The notes below the pieces were generated by a model. The model ran no database searches, had not been told where the DNA came from, and saw only the letters and a list, made by a program, of their open reading frames with translations. A DNA stretch of 64,000 bases from Piezodorus guildinii. Its lineage: Eukaryota; Arthropoda; Insecta; Hemiptera; Pentatomidae. Location: NCBI GenBank assembly GCA_023052935.1, contig CM041298.1:114036977-114100976 (forward strand), given 5' to 3'. Position numbers and translations under genes: made by a program. Shown here piece after piece: positions 40,717 to 52,898 of the stretch. Positions within the stretch are counted from its first letter, which is position 1; each line of letters opens with the position of its first letter.

Positions 40717-41449
40717 TAATATATGTTCCTTCTGAATAATTAACTTTATTAGACACTTTTAGCATGAATGGCCATGATATGGGCGTTTAAAATATTTTAT
40801 AGGTAATAATTTTCAAACTTAATATAGCACTAGAATAATAGTTCCTAATAATATAATAAAATAATAAATTGGTGTTAAAAGTTTTACATACGAGTGAGAG
40901 GAGGGAAGGAGCTGTGATTATAAGCATTACTTTGCTTTTAGGTTTTACTTTATTAAAAATTAATATGTAAATTAAACATTTAAAACGAGATAGTGAGACA
41001 GCTTCTTATGACCTCATTTTAAAATCACCCCAACTTTTTTTTTTTTTAATTTAAAATAAAGCCGCCTATCTCTACATCAGTTGCAGCCTTGGCCCTTTTA
41101 TCAGATTAGAACTTTATGCTCGCTAATAAAGGCAGATCTTATTATGATTAAAGGGGCAATTTTCCATTTATATTTCCCCACTCACCGCTAAACGGATATT
41201 GTGGGTCTGAGGTCGAGTCCAAATCTTATATCGAGTATAATCTTAACAGATGGGGCATATCTGAGTTCAGAACTTAACAATCTGTTGCGCATAACACACA
41301 ATTTTTACTTACCTTACACCTATTTTATATTTTTTAAAGATTTTATAAATAGCATTTCTAAGTAAAATTCAACCTTTTCCAAGTCGAATTCAATCTTTTC
41401 CTAGTCAAATGCAACCTTTTTCGATTTCAATATAATAATAGTCAAATTA
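40717..41449. other. Gene-free AT-rich stretch
   Basis: No gene recognised. Confidence 0.4.
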
Positions 41450-41880
41450 TGGAATGGAAGACCGCTTCTCTTCCTAGCTTAAGGAAACTTTTGGGAATTG
41501 AGAGGAAGATCTTGAGGAGATTTATAGGCCAGTAAAGTTACCAGAGGGATATAGGCTGAGGCCTACCAGAGAACTTTACAAAGAAATGGATGACCTGGAA
41601 ACGGACATTAGTTAAGGAGGCTGCGTTTTTACCGGCATATGGTAAGAACAAGCCAGAGTAGAATAAATAATTTTTCGAAAAAATGTGGGGATATAAAGGG
41701 GCCGGAGGATACATTCAGCAGATAAGGAAAGAGACAGTGAGGATGGGAATCTCAACACAGGGTTGTGTCAATAGAGATGAATATAGGGGAAAATTGAGGA
41801 AGATAAAAGTCCTTGTGGGTGCCAATGAGGTGAGAAAGGGGAGAGTATGGAGCGAGGAACAGAGAAGAAGTCCAGTCTGA
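41450..41880 (+). pseudogene. LINE-D ORF2 C-terminal relic (copy 2)
   Basis: Across frames: RFIGPVKLPEGYRLRPTREL, YKEMDDLETDIS, then HMVRTSQSRINNF, KGAGGYIQQIRKETVRMGIS and RDEYRGKLRKIKVLVGANEV, ending SEEQRRSPV at 41880. It aligns with the minus-strand relic 21500-21880. Typical C-terminus of a LINE polyprotein; no RT motif. Confidence 0.72.
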
Positions 41881-41949
41881 GAATGAAGAAAAGGTGGGAA
41901 GAGAAAAAAAGAGTGGAACGTGTGGACAAAGTTAGGGGGAAATGATATT

Positions 41950-42184
41950 TACGTGGTCTTGAAGACCGGTTAGCGTAAAAAACGGTCAACGCACGTTTCG
42001 GGGCTGTTTCCCCATTTTCAAGACTTATTTTTATATATAAATGTTTTTTTCACATATAACCCACCATTTTATTTCATAGCTCACTGCTATTTGTCCTCAT
42101 AGGTGTTCATCAATATATACCTTAATCAAGTTCTTCGGAAAAAATAAACGATTGTATAATAATTTGCAGAGTTGTATCAATGCT
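41950..42184. other. Unclassified end sequence with a hairpin block
   Basis: Minus-strand reading of 41958-42003 gives ggggaaacagcccc, GAAACGTGCG, resembling PLE hammerhead ends but with cttgaaa in place of CTGATGA. Near 42145-42180 lies the tail of Repeat G (cgattgtataataatttgca). Confidence 0.35.
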
Positions 42185-42266
42185 AAAAATATGATATTAC
42201 AGCCGGTAAAATTTTACATCGATATAGGAAGTAGATTCGAAATCGCACCAGCCGTTTTCCAGAAAA
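42185..42266 (-). repeat. Repeat A fragment
   Basis: Contains ttttacatcgatatagg and the aatcgcaccagccgtttt block. Mariner-B copy 4 sits in it. Confidence 0.5.
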
Positions 42267-42268
42267 TA

Positions 42269-43192
42269 TTGGGTTGTTTCACATGAATTGTCCGTTTTTA
42301 TAGTTTCTGAAATACATAAAGGATTTTGCAGGTCTCTGTTGTTTTCATCCGAAAGTTTACATATTTAAAGTAAACAGTTACTAATTCCTCTACCTTTGTA
42401 TTATAAACATTAGCTTCCCAATCAACTACCCACATTTTAGTATACCTCAAAATATGAACATGGAAACACGCGATTTTCGAGTAATATTTTTGTACGAGTT
42501 TAAACTCGGTCATTCAGCAGCTGAGGCCGATAAAAATATTTGCAAGGCGTTTGGGAAAGGGAGTGTTAGGCCGTTGGTTTGCTAAGTTATCAGCTGGGGA
42601 TACAGACTTGGAAAACTTGCCCCGAGGAAGACCTCCGTCCGTAATAGACAACGATGTCCTCAAACATACAGTAGAAGAAAACTCCTACCAAACAGTTAAA
42701 GGACTCTCAGTACAACTAAATGCAAGTGTATCTACCGTTTCCTGACATTTAAAGTGTATTGGGAAAGTAAAAAAGCTCGATACATGGGTACCTCATGATC
42801 TCACTGAGCGGCAGCAAGACCCCATATTTCATTCAAAACATGCCGTGCAAAAATTAAAAGAACTGGGCTACAAAGTTTTTCCGCACCCACCATATTCTCC
42901 CGGCTTGTCTCCAACAAATTACCACCTGTTCAGGAATTTAGACAACTTCGTCAAAGGAAAACTTTTTGAAAATGATGATCAAGTGAAAAGTGCGATTTCA
43001 GATATTGATTCACTTCAAAGCTCCCAGTCTTTCAGTTCGGGGATAAAAAAGTTGGTGTCACGTTGGGATAAATGTGTAAAAAAAGAAGGTAAATACTTCG
43101 AATAAAATTATCTTGTTTTCATATCGTATTTTTAATAAAAATCCTTTACCTTGAAACGGACATTTCATGTGACACCTTAAACCACAACCCAA
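42269..43192 (+). mobile_element. mariner-B copy 4 (924 bp)
   Basis: Left terminus ttgggttgtttcacatgaat; right terminus ends acaacccaa with about ten extra bases inside it. TA duplications at 42267-42268 and 43193-43194. Internally deleted. Confidence 0.9.
42454..43105 (+). pseudogene. mariner-B transposase, deleted and frameshifted
   Basis: The N-terminal HTH reads METRDFRVIFLYEFKLGHSA, AEADKNICKAFGKGSV, then after a deletion RWFAKLSAGDTDLENLPRGR and LSVQLNASVSTVS to a stop. After loss of the first and second Asp regions it resumes QKLKELGYKVFPHPPYSPGL, SPTNYHLFRNLDNFVKGKLF and ends VSRWDKCVKKEGKYFE. In this copy SPTD, which bears the third catalytic Asp, is SPTN, a further inactivating change. 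Confidence 0.88.
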
Positions 43193-43194
43193 TA

Positions 43195-43479
43195 TTTACA
43201 ATCTCATGCATTTATTTTCAACCATCTCTATTTTACGGTAGTTGGATTCGCATGTGTAACTCAATAATAGAACGGATGACGGTTTTGTATAGAACCAATT
43301 GTATTTTGCATGCCTATTGAAATATAGGGTCATTTTGCTGATAACATTTTTGGCTCTATTGCATATGCACTATTTTATTTTTTAGTATAATAATATAACA
43401 ATAGAATATATTATCAACAACGATAACTTAACTCTATGGAATTTTCTTCTTCTCCGTTAATATATACTTTCTTTTCAAC
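43195..43479. other. Gene-free stretch
   Basis: Nothing recognised. Confidence 0.35.
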
Positions 43480-44580
43480 ATACATTTTTTTACTTTAACT
43501 ATTTATATATTAAATATATCGTAAGGGAAAATATTGCGATTGTGAACTTTTTTGAATTCCAGTTTTACACTTTTAAGGATCCCCTGAGTCCAAATAAAGC
43601 GAGAGGCGTGGTCTAGTGGATAGAGCACTTGTCTACTGTTCTTACTGTTTTCAGGGTCCTGGGTTTGAATCCCGGCTCTGGCAGGATATTTTTTTATTCT
43701 GTTATTCAGTCATTCAGTCAAGGGGCGCCCATAGGGTATGGAGATCCTCCTGGTGGCTGAGCGTGATCAAGGCTTAATCAGTTCATTGCACGGCCGTTAG
43801 CCTAGAAACAGTACGAAACTATATATGTACTGAGCCCAAGGCCCTCCATGGGTTAAAGTGGTACCAGTTTTTAATAGAGGCCCGAGGCGTTACAAAACCT
43901 TTTTCATCTAAATGAGCTTACCAGAAGAAGATCCACTTTATACTATGCACTTTGCACCTTTTTTCGATTTTCCGACGATCAGTTCCGACGATTTTGACTA
44001 AACTCGCTATATCGATGTAAAATTTAATGGGTTTTGATATCATGTAGGTTTTATTCTGATTAAAATGGTCTGACAGGGCTTAAATGCCGATATTATAAAT
44101 TTTTCTTCTCTAAAGTACCTTTAATTTTGTTGATTCTATAAAAATAACTATATTATCTTATTACCACTGATCAAAAACAGCTAAATATGCAAGTTGAGCG
44201 AATTTGAAAAGCAACTAAAGGAGAAAACTGAAAAAATATTTTTGTAAAGCAATTTTTTGTTTTTGAACATAAGAACGGTAATATACATGTATGATATACC
44301 GTTGGAAAGCTAAAGATTTTAGAAAATATATTATCTTATATTCAAGCTTTTAAAAGTTAATAGAGAGTGATGAAAAGATGATAAAACTAACTGATTATTT
44401 TAGATGATAATATAATTGATTTTTTAATAAAACATGTTTCTATGTAAATCCAACTTGATTATTTTTTGAATAGTTTCACGTATTTTTATCTCTAACAGTA
44501 TTTGAAAATTCTTTCATTGATTTTAAAAATGGAGGTAAGTGAAAGTCGTGTGTTGTCCGCACCAGATTTTTTTTTTAGTG
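43480..44580 (+). repeat. Repeat A copy with nested SINE-A
   Basis: 5' end at actttaactatttatatatt, 3' end gttgtccgcaccagattttt. Interrupted at about 43600-43875 by SINE-A copy 2, with loss of part of the CA-rich block. Confidence 0.78.
43600..43875 (+). mobile_element. SINE-A copy 2
   Basis: tRNA-like head with A-box-like gtggtctagtggatagagca and B-box ggtttgaatccc, then the gaatattttttattctg-like block, ggtggctgagcgtgatcaag, and an end at ctccatgggttaaagtgg. Pol III-transcribed SINE. Confidence 0.85.
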
Positions 44581-45154
44581 AAGGGAGTATGAAAGAGCAT
44601 GCGTAGTGCACTTTTTTTTTCTGTTCTAGACCTGTTTTAACAAAAAAAAAATCATACTACGCATGTCCTGATTTTTCTCTAACGTAGCATTAAAAGAAGG
44701 TCTAAAGAGGGTCCTAATCTAGCTAGAACTTTAATAGTAATTTAACTATTTGTATAAGATATATTATCTAACCTAAAGTATTTATTTTTTAGACTAAATA
44801 ATTGTTTAATAATTTTCCCTTATTAAGAGTATTAACAAATTAACACTGATTGATTGTTATCCTAGCGAATTAAATTGATGGAATATGGTGTGCGGAACCC
44901 AAACTTTTCAATTACCTTCGTTCTGGTAAGCTAAATATCAAATAAACTAAGAGTTGCAAAAAGAATAATTTTGTTCTCATTTTTTTTTCTTTTGAGTCTA
45001 AATAACCAAGCCCCGCAAAAAGGTGGGTGTGTTTTTTCTGTAAAAAAACAACAACATTTTTTTCCGACTAAATTTCTATTCGAATAAGCAGAATCGAATC
45101 ATCATGTGGAAGGGCGGAAGAAATATATTTAACAAATGAAAGTAATCATGAATA
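44581..45154. other. Gene-free stretch with a short inverted repeat
   Basis: catgcgtagt (near 44600) and actacgcatg (near 44657) face each other across about 45 bases. Nothing else recognised. Confidence 0.4.
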
Positions 45155-45193
45155 AAAAAAAAAATTGGTGCGCGCAACACAGGACTTTCACTT

Positions 45194-45493
45194 CTTTTCT
45201 TTCAGTGGCGCGACAGGCTGTGCAGGCCCTGGGCCTCGCGGTGTAAACTCCTGCGAGTTTACACTCACGTTTCACGATGCTATTTTTAGTGTAGGGTCAT
45301 GGTCATCACTCCCTATGACTAATTTTGTGAGTGGCCACCCTTTGGCTGACGGGTCTCACATACCCGGGGAGAGTTTGTGATTGAATCCCCATTTCTTTAC
45401 GTCCTTATAAAAGCCACGCCGGGACTGGGATTCGAACTCAGAACCTGTAGCATGAGAGACTAGCGCGCTAGCTACTCAGCCACGGGCTCCCCC
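45194..45493 (-). mobile_element. SINE-B copy 1
   Basis: On the minus strand a tRNA-like head reads gcccgtggctgagtagctag (A-box) and ggttctgagttcgaatccca (B-box), followed by a GC-rich body. An 11-bp duplication, gactttcactt, flanks it at 45183-45193 and 45494-45504. Confidence 0.88.
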
Positions 45494-46235
45494 GACTTTC
45501 ACTTACCTCCATTATTTATATGAATTCAAGAATTGTTAAACAAATTTATAAACGAAAATAAATCATTATATTTTATGAAGAATCATTTAAATTTGATTTA
45601 TACAGAAACATGTGTTTTATTTAATAAGCTACTATATTATTATCTACGACGATCAGTTTTTTTTGTCGGCTTTTCATTACTCTCCGTTAATTTTTACAAT
45701 AGTATGTATAAGATAATATGTTTTCTAAAATCATCAAGCATTCTAACAGGATATTATACATGTATGTTACTGTTCTTAAGTTCAAGAACAAAAAAATGCA
45801 TTAATAAAATATGTTTGCAGTTTTCTCGTTTAGTTGGATAGCGAATTCGTTCAACTTACTTATTTACCTGTTTTTTATCAATGCTAATCAGAAGATATGG
45901 TTTTTTTTTTCAAATATGCAAAATTAAAGGTACTTTAGAGGAAGAAATTTAGAAATATCGGCATGAAAGGCCTGTCAGACTATTTAAATCAGAATGAAGC
46001 CTACATGATATTGAAGCCCGTTCAATTTCATACCGACATATCGAGTTTAATCAAAATCGTTTGAGCTGTTTTTAAGAAAATTGTAAAAAGGTGCTAAAAG
46101 CATAGTATAAAGTGGCTCTTCTGGTAATGGTGATTTTGATGAAAGAGTTGCTGTAACATCTCGGGTGTAAATTTGTCTTAAATATTAAATTTCAGTTTCA
46201 TAGCATTTTTCGTTTACGCGCGGGAGTTACCACAC

Positions 46236-46270
<35 letters not shown>

Positions 46271-46377
46271 CTTTTTGCGGGACTTCGTCTTTTGGACACA
46301 AGGGACCCTAAAACGTGTATTTCCGTCGAAAACTAGTATTCAAAAATTTTCACGATCGCAATACTTTCCCTTACTAT

Positions 46378-46779
46378 TTTTTTTTTTTTTTGTATTCGTT
46401 TATATTACAATTTGTCATAATATACAATAATAATAGTGCTACAGGATCTCATTCATACAATATTACAATATAAACAAAAGGAAAGTCAAATTACATAAAA
46501 TAAAATCAAAATAAATAAACATATACAATAACAAAATTTGTAGACAAAATAAATACAAATAAATGAAGTTAACAAATAAATAAACAAAACATGTCACATT
46601 CATACGTATGTACGAAGTCCAAAGGATCCCAGCGCCTCCCTCTCGGAGCTAAATGAAGGCGCCACAGCCACAATCACACCACACATGAGAGGAGAATCTG
46701 ACCAGTGTCAGAACTCCAGAATAGATGTTTACAATATGTCTCGGGGCCACTGCCGTTTCAACCTTCTAGGAAGGTTATA
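46378..46779 (-). mobile_element. 5'-truncated copy of the Jockey element's 3' end
   Basis: Poly(A) appears as a T-run at 46378-46391. The body matches 13861-14340 with one deletion and stops within the ORF2 C-terminus (RRLKRQWPRDIL region). A 13-bp duplication with one mismatch (tttcccttactat) flanks it at 46365-46377 and 46780-46792. Confidence 0.9.
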
Positions 46780-46847
46780 TTTCCCTTAGTATATATTTCA
46801 TATATAGGTAAGTGAAAGGAAAAATTGTATTATTTAAAACCTTACTA

Positions 46848-47754
46848 TTGGGTTGATGCGAAATTAATGCAGGTTTCCTCTATTGCAATATCTTAATTCC
46901 AATTGTGTAAACAAAGCTAATCCTAACATTGATCATTATTATACCAAAACAAACCTTATCTAATACCCTCTCTTTCACCATGAATTTGTTTAGTAAAATC
47001 GTTTTGTTCAGTGTGTTCAAAGGTCTTGAATCGAAAATGTCAAAGTGCGATTTTCGTCAAATTTATTTTTACGAATTTAAATTAGGGCGCAGCGCTGCGC
47101 AAACGGCTCGTAATATTAATGAAGTGTGGGGTCAGGGGGCTATTAATGAGTGCACGGTGCAGCGTTGGTTCCAGAAGTTTCGCAGAGGAGATTTCGACCT
47201 CGAAGACAAGGAAGGTCGGGGCCGTCATCTTGCTCTGGACAACGACCAGCTGAGGTCAAAGCTTTCTCAATCGAGGTGAGACTATAACTGCTGACAAGTA
47301 CTTTCAAGAAATTGACAGCATGAATCAAAAATTGCAACGTCTTTGCCCAGCATTGATGAATCGGAAGGGGCCGATCCTGCTCCACGATAACGCCAGACCA
47401 CACGTTGCACAACCAACGCTTCGACGACTGCACGAGTTGGACTACGAAGTTCTCCAACATCCGCCTTATTCACCTGACCTCTCTCCTACAGACTTCCACT
47501 TTTTCAGGCATCTGGACAACTTTTTGAGGGAGAAAAATTTTCAAAACCAGGACGACATTAAAATTCTTTTCGTGATTTCATTGAGTCCAGGGATTCGGAT
47601 TTTTTTTCTGGTGGAATAAGAAAGCTTGTTGAACGTTGCAAAAGTGCATTGATTCAGATGGAAATTATTTTGATTAAATGTATATGGTTAAAGTAAAGAT
47701 ATGGCGTATTTACAATACCTACTACAAACCTGCATTAATTTTGCATCAACCCAA
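46848..47754 (+). mobile_element. mariner-A copy 2, different internal deletion (907 bp)
   Basis: Terminal repeats ttgggttgatgcgaaattaa and attttgcatcaacccaa; TA duplications 46846-46847 and 47755-47756. It lies just outside a Repeat A end. Confidence 0.92.
46929..47690 (+). pseudogene. mariner-A transposase with a second deletion type
   Basis: The N-terminal region is intact to DNDQLRSK, then joins KLSQSR and stops at 47277-47279. Reading in another frame shows the segment TITADKYFQEIDSMNQKLQR just before LCPALMNRKGPILLHDNARP. Copies 1 and 3 lack that segment but keep VEEDPTKTTREMAAELGT, which this copy lacks. The two deletions therefore have different breakpoints. Second and third Asp regions remain (HDNARPH, YSPDLSPTDFHFF), with a frameshift near 47560. 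Confidence 0.88.
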
Positions 47755-47756
47755 TA

Positions 47757-48195
47757 GAATCTATTTATAAATATATTGTTAATCAAATATCTCTATTAAC
47801 CCTCAGTGATGTGTACTTGTGATGTGTATAAAGTGCTTAAAATAATAATGATCAATTAGGTTTTTGCCGCAACAAGGGTGATGCCACGTTACCAGGAAAG
47901 GAATAGACAATAACGGGGTAGTTGAAAAAGGGTAAATTACTCTAATTAAGTCCTAGAGGTTTCAGATAAGCTTTTACTTACTAAAATCTATTTATAAATA
48001 TATCGTTAATCAAATATCTTTATTAACCCTCAGTGATGTTTATAAAATGCTTAAAATAATTATGATAAATTAGGTTTTTTTCCGCAACAAGGGGGCTCTG
48101 TTGTTACCAGGAAACTAATAGACAATAATAGGGGAGTTGAAACAGAGTAAATTACTCTATTTTTGTCCCACAAGGTTCAGAGAGCTTTCAGGTAA
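47757..48195 (+). repeat. Two-unit tandem repeat (about 0.22 kb unit)
   Basis: 47757-47985 and 47986-48195 are diverged direct copies: aatctatttataaatatat, ccctcagtgatgt, ccgcaacaaggg and agtaaattactct occur once in each. Unclassified. Confidence 0.75.
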
Positions 48196-48469
48196 TATAA
48201 AAGTGTAGGTAAAATCCTCTCAAAAAGGATACCAATTATTTTATAGCGGGTTTGTCGACTTAAAAAATAAATAAATGTGTTTCTGGAAGTCTACTTTTGA
48301 ATGTTGTAGACTGTTTAGTAAGCTCCCGGAATATCTAAAGCCATTGAAAAAAACATCCCTTTTTGAAGACGAGGTCCACTGGGGAGAAAAGCACCAATTA
48401 AGACTGTAATTTTTTAAGGAATTAATATTTTGGCATATTTTTATTATCATCATTTAGTTTTATCTAAAT

Positions 48470-48790
48470 TTTCATATAGCGAGTTTAATCAAAATCGTCG
48501 GAACCGTTTTTGAGAAAATAAAGTGGTACGGTATAAAGTGGCTCTTATGATAAGCCCATTTTGATAACAAAGGGTTTTGTAACGTCTATGGCCTCTATTG
48601 GTCTTGAATATGAAATTTTAGTTTCATAGAACTTTTTTTTCTGCCCGGAAGATACCTAACACACACAGACCACTTTGCGAGCCTTGGTCATTTGGACTCA
48701 GGAGACCCTAAAACGTGTATTTTCCGTTGATAACTGGAATTCGAAAATTTTCACGATCGCAATACTTTCCCTTACTATATATAGTAAGTC
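48470..48790 (-). repeat. Repeat A 5' fragment
   Basis: From tagcgagtttaatcaaaatc to the end ttcccttactatatatagta, minus orientation. Confidence 0.75.
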
Positions 48791-49404
48791 AAAGTAAAAA
48801 TTGGATTTTGAGCGTTAAAATTATTATCATTTGCAATATTACAATTTTTAAAACCGTACAAGACTATTAATATCGAAGAGTATTATAAGCGGTATGAGAA
48901 ATGCAAGAATATTACAAGTGGGAACACCTACTTTGGAACAAACCGCTCTAAGATTCCAACTTATAATTGCTTGCGCAAGTTCTGAGCTCTGATTGCTTTC
49001 GAGTTCCTTTCCTAAATCTGTGTCCTTTCAATTGCCAATGTTCTCTAAAGTTATTATGTAACAGAACCATTTTGCTACAGTATCATTATATTAATTTGTA
49101 GGATGAATAAGGATTTATAACTCACAAGAAGAGAATCCCAAATGTGTCTCACCGGTTGTGATAAATTTTATATTTTTTAAAGGTATAAACTAGACATTGA
49201 ACCATTTACACTTTGTAAAATATTAGGGACCGACGTTCCCAAGGAGTCGTGTAAAAATATCGGAACGTTTGTCGGCAAATTTGTGTAAAAGACAAGTGAT
49301 TTGGCAAAACGATTCTAAAAGACTTGTGAGTTGAAACTGGCTTGGAGACGATCCCAAATGAGTCTTTATCGATTTTGATGATGTTTTTAAAAGTAAAACT
49401 AGAC
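48791..49404. other. Gene-free stretch
   Basis: Nothing recognised. 49140-49185 and 49330-49400 share phrases (ggttgtgataaat-like, tttttaaaggtataaactag vs tttttaaaagtaaaactaga), suggesting a short diverged tandem. Confidence 0.4.
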
Positions 49405-50288
49405 ATAAAAAATCTGGTGCGTGCTACACAAAACATTCACTTACCTCCATTTTAAAAATCAATGAAAGAATTTTCAAACAGAGTTAGAGATAAAAATACG
49501 TGAAACTATTAAGGAGTTAATTAAATTGAATTTATATAGAAACATTTGTTTTATTAAAAAAGCTATTATATTATTATCTAAAATAATCAGTTAGTTTTAT
49601 CTTCTTTTCCTCACTCTCTATTAACTTTTAAAAGCTTGAGTATATGATAATATTTTTTCTAAAATCTTTAGCTTTCCAACGGTATATCATACATGTATAT
49701 TACTGCTCTTATGTTCAAAAACGAAAAATTGCATTAAAAATATATTTTTTCAGTTTTCTCCTTTAGTTTTTCTTCAAAGTCGCTCAACTTGCATATTTAG
49801 CTCTTACTTATCAATACTAACAAGATAATATAGTTATTTTTATAGAATATACAAAATTAAAGGTACTTTAGAAGTAAAAATTATCGGCTTTTAAGCCCTG
49901 TCAGGCTATTTTAATCAGAAAGAAACATGATATTAAAGCCCATTAAATTTTACATTGATATAGCGAGTTTAATCAAAATCGTCGGAACCGTTTTTGAGAA
50001 AATCGAAAAAAGGTGCAAAATGCATGGTATAAAGTGGCTCTTCTGGTAAGCCCATTTTGATAAAAAAGGTTTTGTAACGTCTCGGGCCTCTATTGGTCTT
50101 AAATATGAAATTTTAGTTTCATAGAACTTACCGTTTATGTGCGGGCTACCAAACACATACAGACCTTTTTTCGGGACATTGTTATTTGGATTCAGGGGAA
50201 CCTAAAAGGTGTATTTCCGTTGAAAACTGGAATTCGAAAATTTTCACGATCGCAATACTTCTCCTTACTATATATAATAAGTGAAAGC
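49405..50288 (-). repeat. Repeat A, near-full copy
   Basis: From ctggtgcgtgctacac to cttactatatataataagtg, interior blocks in order. Confidence 0.82.
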
Positions 50289-50496
50289 AAAAATTAATAA
50301 AGATTAAACAAAGAAAAAAAAATATAAATACACAAAATTAAATAAACATTATAAAGAAAATAATAATAACAACCTTGACCACATTCATACCTACAACATA
50401 ATATTAGAGGTAGATATTAGGGCTGATTAATTCCTTCCAAATTCCTAATTTTTTATTAAATCACCAATTCAACGTTTCGGGATCTCACTCTTGTTG

Positions 50497-50532
<36 letters not shown>

Positions 50533-51030
50533 CAGCAACATATAGCAATATAAATATAAAAATGTAAAATAAAATATAAATATAAAATAAATAAATATAA
50601 AAATAGCAACTCTTTTCTTCGGCAGTACTTCCTTGGTGTCTGTCTCTTCCGATTTTTCAATACAAAAAAACTCCTTATATTCTTGATAAGCTTACCACTT
50701 ATTCCTCTGTCCATTCAGTAAAACACTAGATCCCAAACTATAAACTTGTATATACCTTCTCACAGATCTGTTTCCTTCAGAAAATCCTTTATTATTCGTA
50801 CTACCCTATTTTGGAATTCCTTGCCTCTATCCATTCGTAAATCCTTATCATTATCCACTTTTAAACACCAACTATTTCTCCATCTCCTAAAGTATCAATC
50901 TTCCCAACATATGTAATATTTAAAAGCTATAGATGATAACTTTACATTGTCACAGATTCTGTCTTTTATTGTTAAACTGAAGTCTTAAACGACCAGACAA
51001 TTATTATTTATATTGTACTTTTCTTGTTAT
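50289..51030. other. Gene-free stretch with T/A-rich simple repeats
   Basis: A 30-base T run at 50500-50529 is next to an AATATAA-rich stretch. The preceding caattcaacgtttcggg (50464-50480) resembles PLE end sequence but lacks the CTGATGA box. Confidence 0.35.
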
Positions 51031-51170
51031 TCTTAGGGGACTTCTCGTCCTAGAATAAAATTACTTTTCATTTCATATACGTATAATATACCGTTAGAAA
51101 GCTGAAGATTTTAGAAAAATCATTATATTATTTACAAAGCTGTAAAAGGTAATATAAAATGACGAATAAG
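51031..51170 (+). repeat. LINE 3' terminus scrap joined to Repeat A fragment
   Basis: 51031-51065 (cttaggggacttctcgtcc) echoes the 3' end of the CR1-like LINE at 62550-62575. 51078-51170 (taatataccgttagaaag) is interior Repeat A. Confidence 0.5.
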
Positions 51171-51284
51171 GTATACAATTACTACTGATTATACGTAACA
51201 ATTTGATATTGCTAAATCATATGCTTTCAAGAAACTGAATACACTTTTTATTTAAATGAAATTTGAAACTTAAGTTTATATGAG

Positions 51285-51833
51285 CTCCTTTCTTGGAATC
51301 CTCACACAAGACTGAAACTACAAGAAACTGCTCGAAGATATCGATTACTACAACACTTATTAGACAAACGTTCAAAACTTCCAGTATATTACTAAAGACT
51401 CATCTACATCACTATTATTAGTCCTATTTGGACATACGGAATTGAGCTTTGGGGCTCTACGAAACCATCTGATTCCTCCCGCATCCAGTCATTATAATCC
51501 AAAATCCTGAATGCCCCTTATTTTGTTACAAATAAACTCCTCCATAATGACCTAAACATCCCATTTGTTGCAGACATAGTCCGTGATAGATACTCCTCTT
51601 TCCATTCTAAACTCCCTGCCCATACAAATCCAATTTATCTTCCTCAGATATCTCTGATAACACTCCAAGGCGACTGAAAAGAAGGTGGTCTCGGGACTGT
51701 CTTAAAATAGTGAAGTGCTACCACTGAGTAGTTCTTTCTCAAGACTTTTTTTTTCATTCTACATATTTAATTATTATGTTATTTAATCCAGTTGTAAATT
51801 ACTATAAATTAATTAAAAAAAAAAAAAAAAAAA
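51285..51833 (+). pseudogene. Jockey-2 ORF2 C-terminal fragment with A-tail
   Basis: Reads RLKLQETARRYRLLQHLLDK, LIYITIISPIWTYGIELWGS, NAPYFVTNKLLHNDLNIPFV and RRLKRRWSRD with several stops, then 3' UTR and an A20 run ending at 51833. Same subfamily as 57251-58160 and 63449-64000. RT motifs are absent. Confidence 0.82.
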
Positions 51834-52609
51834 AGAAGCTGTATATGATAATTCTTAATTGCTTTTTAAGTGTTTGAGGTAAGTGAAAAGTCGTTTTGTG
51901 TGGGGCGAATTGATTTTATAGTTATAGTCTCATTTAATTGATATATTCTTTATACAGTTGTAAATTGCAATAAATATATTTAAAATAACAAAACATAATC
52001 TCGCATAGGAAATAAAACTCATAAGCCATATAAACGATAGATCTGATTTTATCAAAAAAAAACCGAGCTATTTGGAACTCATGTTGAAGATTAGAATAAA
52101 GCAACTGCCTGGTTTTGCAAGTCCAATCCCTTATCTTAAACACTTAACACCTTCACGACTTTCCAATATTCCCGATAAACGTTTTCGTTTGCTCAATCCA
52201 TTCAGTGGATCATGGCCTTTATATGGGAGAAACGATTTGGATTCATGGATTCATCTTCTTGTATTCATGAATCCTTATCTTTCAGAATTTAGAATCTGAT
52301 TATTCAGTCCATTTTCCATTTAAATTATCTCCTTCTTTCCTATTAATATCAATGGCTGAGGCTATTAAAAAACACACAAAAAAAATGATTACGAAATGGT
52401 TTATTATTTCTAAATCAGTACATAACTGTTTATAAAGCTATTAATGGCCTAAAGTAGTCTACCCGCACTGCTAACTTCAAGACGCAATATATCTGAAAAA
52501 AAAAAAAAAAAAAACAACGATTGAATTATCCTTTTTTCGTTTAGTAAGATATTTAATTTTCTATGAAATAGGAAATTTTGGTATTTATTTGCCGTGCGTA
52601 AAAAAAAAA
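51834..52609. other. Gene-free AT-rich stretch
   Basis: Contains A/T homopolymers near 52497-52514 and 52600-52620. No gene recognised. Confidence 0.35.
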
Positions 52610-52875
52610 AAAAAAAAAAATCTTTTTTATTCGTTTTCAGATTACACTTATCTTGAAACATAAGCCCTCAAATTTTGAGGAGGGGGTAAACAAAATAATA
52701 TATTCCGTATACTATTTATTTTTATTTTCTTTCGATTATCATTCAAATACGATTTTCTGATTCAAGAACATTTTTACATTGTTTCTCTACCCCCTATAAT
52801 ATCTGAGATATAAGGGAGTCACATCTCTTATATGTTGTGGTTTGACCGTATAAGATTAATTTTAAAATAATTATT
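52610..52875 (-). repeat. Repeat B/G copy
   Basis: Contains cttatcttgaaacataagccctc and, inverted, the ttataagagatatgatt block of 10470. Confidence 0.5.
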
Positions 52876-52898
52876 CCCACTATCTTGGTTTTTTTTTT

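Larger units (their letters stand above)
45155..46825 (-). repeat. Repeat A copy with nested SINE-B and Jockey 3' end
   Basis: Terminal ggtgcgcgcaacac at 45166 and the other end at tatataggtaagtgaaag near 46815. Removal of the two insertions (45194-45493 and 46378-46779) leaves a near-full Repeat A. Confidence 0.8.

Noticed and set aside
45533..45841. 102-codon plus-strand frame
   Set aside because: Lies antisense within a Repeat A copy; other copies do not preserve it.
50464..50500. Hammerhead end on the minus strand
   Set aside because: GAAACGTTG is present but the CTGATGA box is not and the candidate stem is weak.
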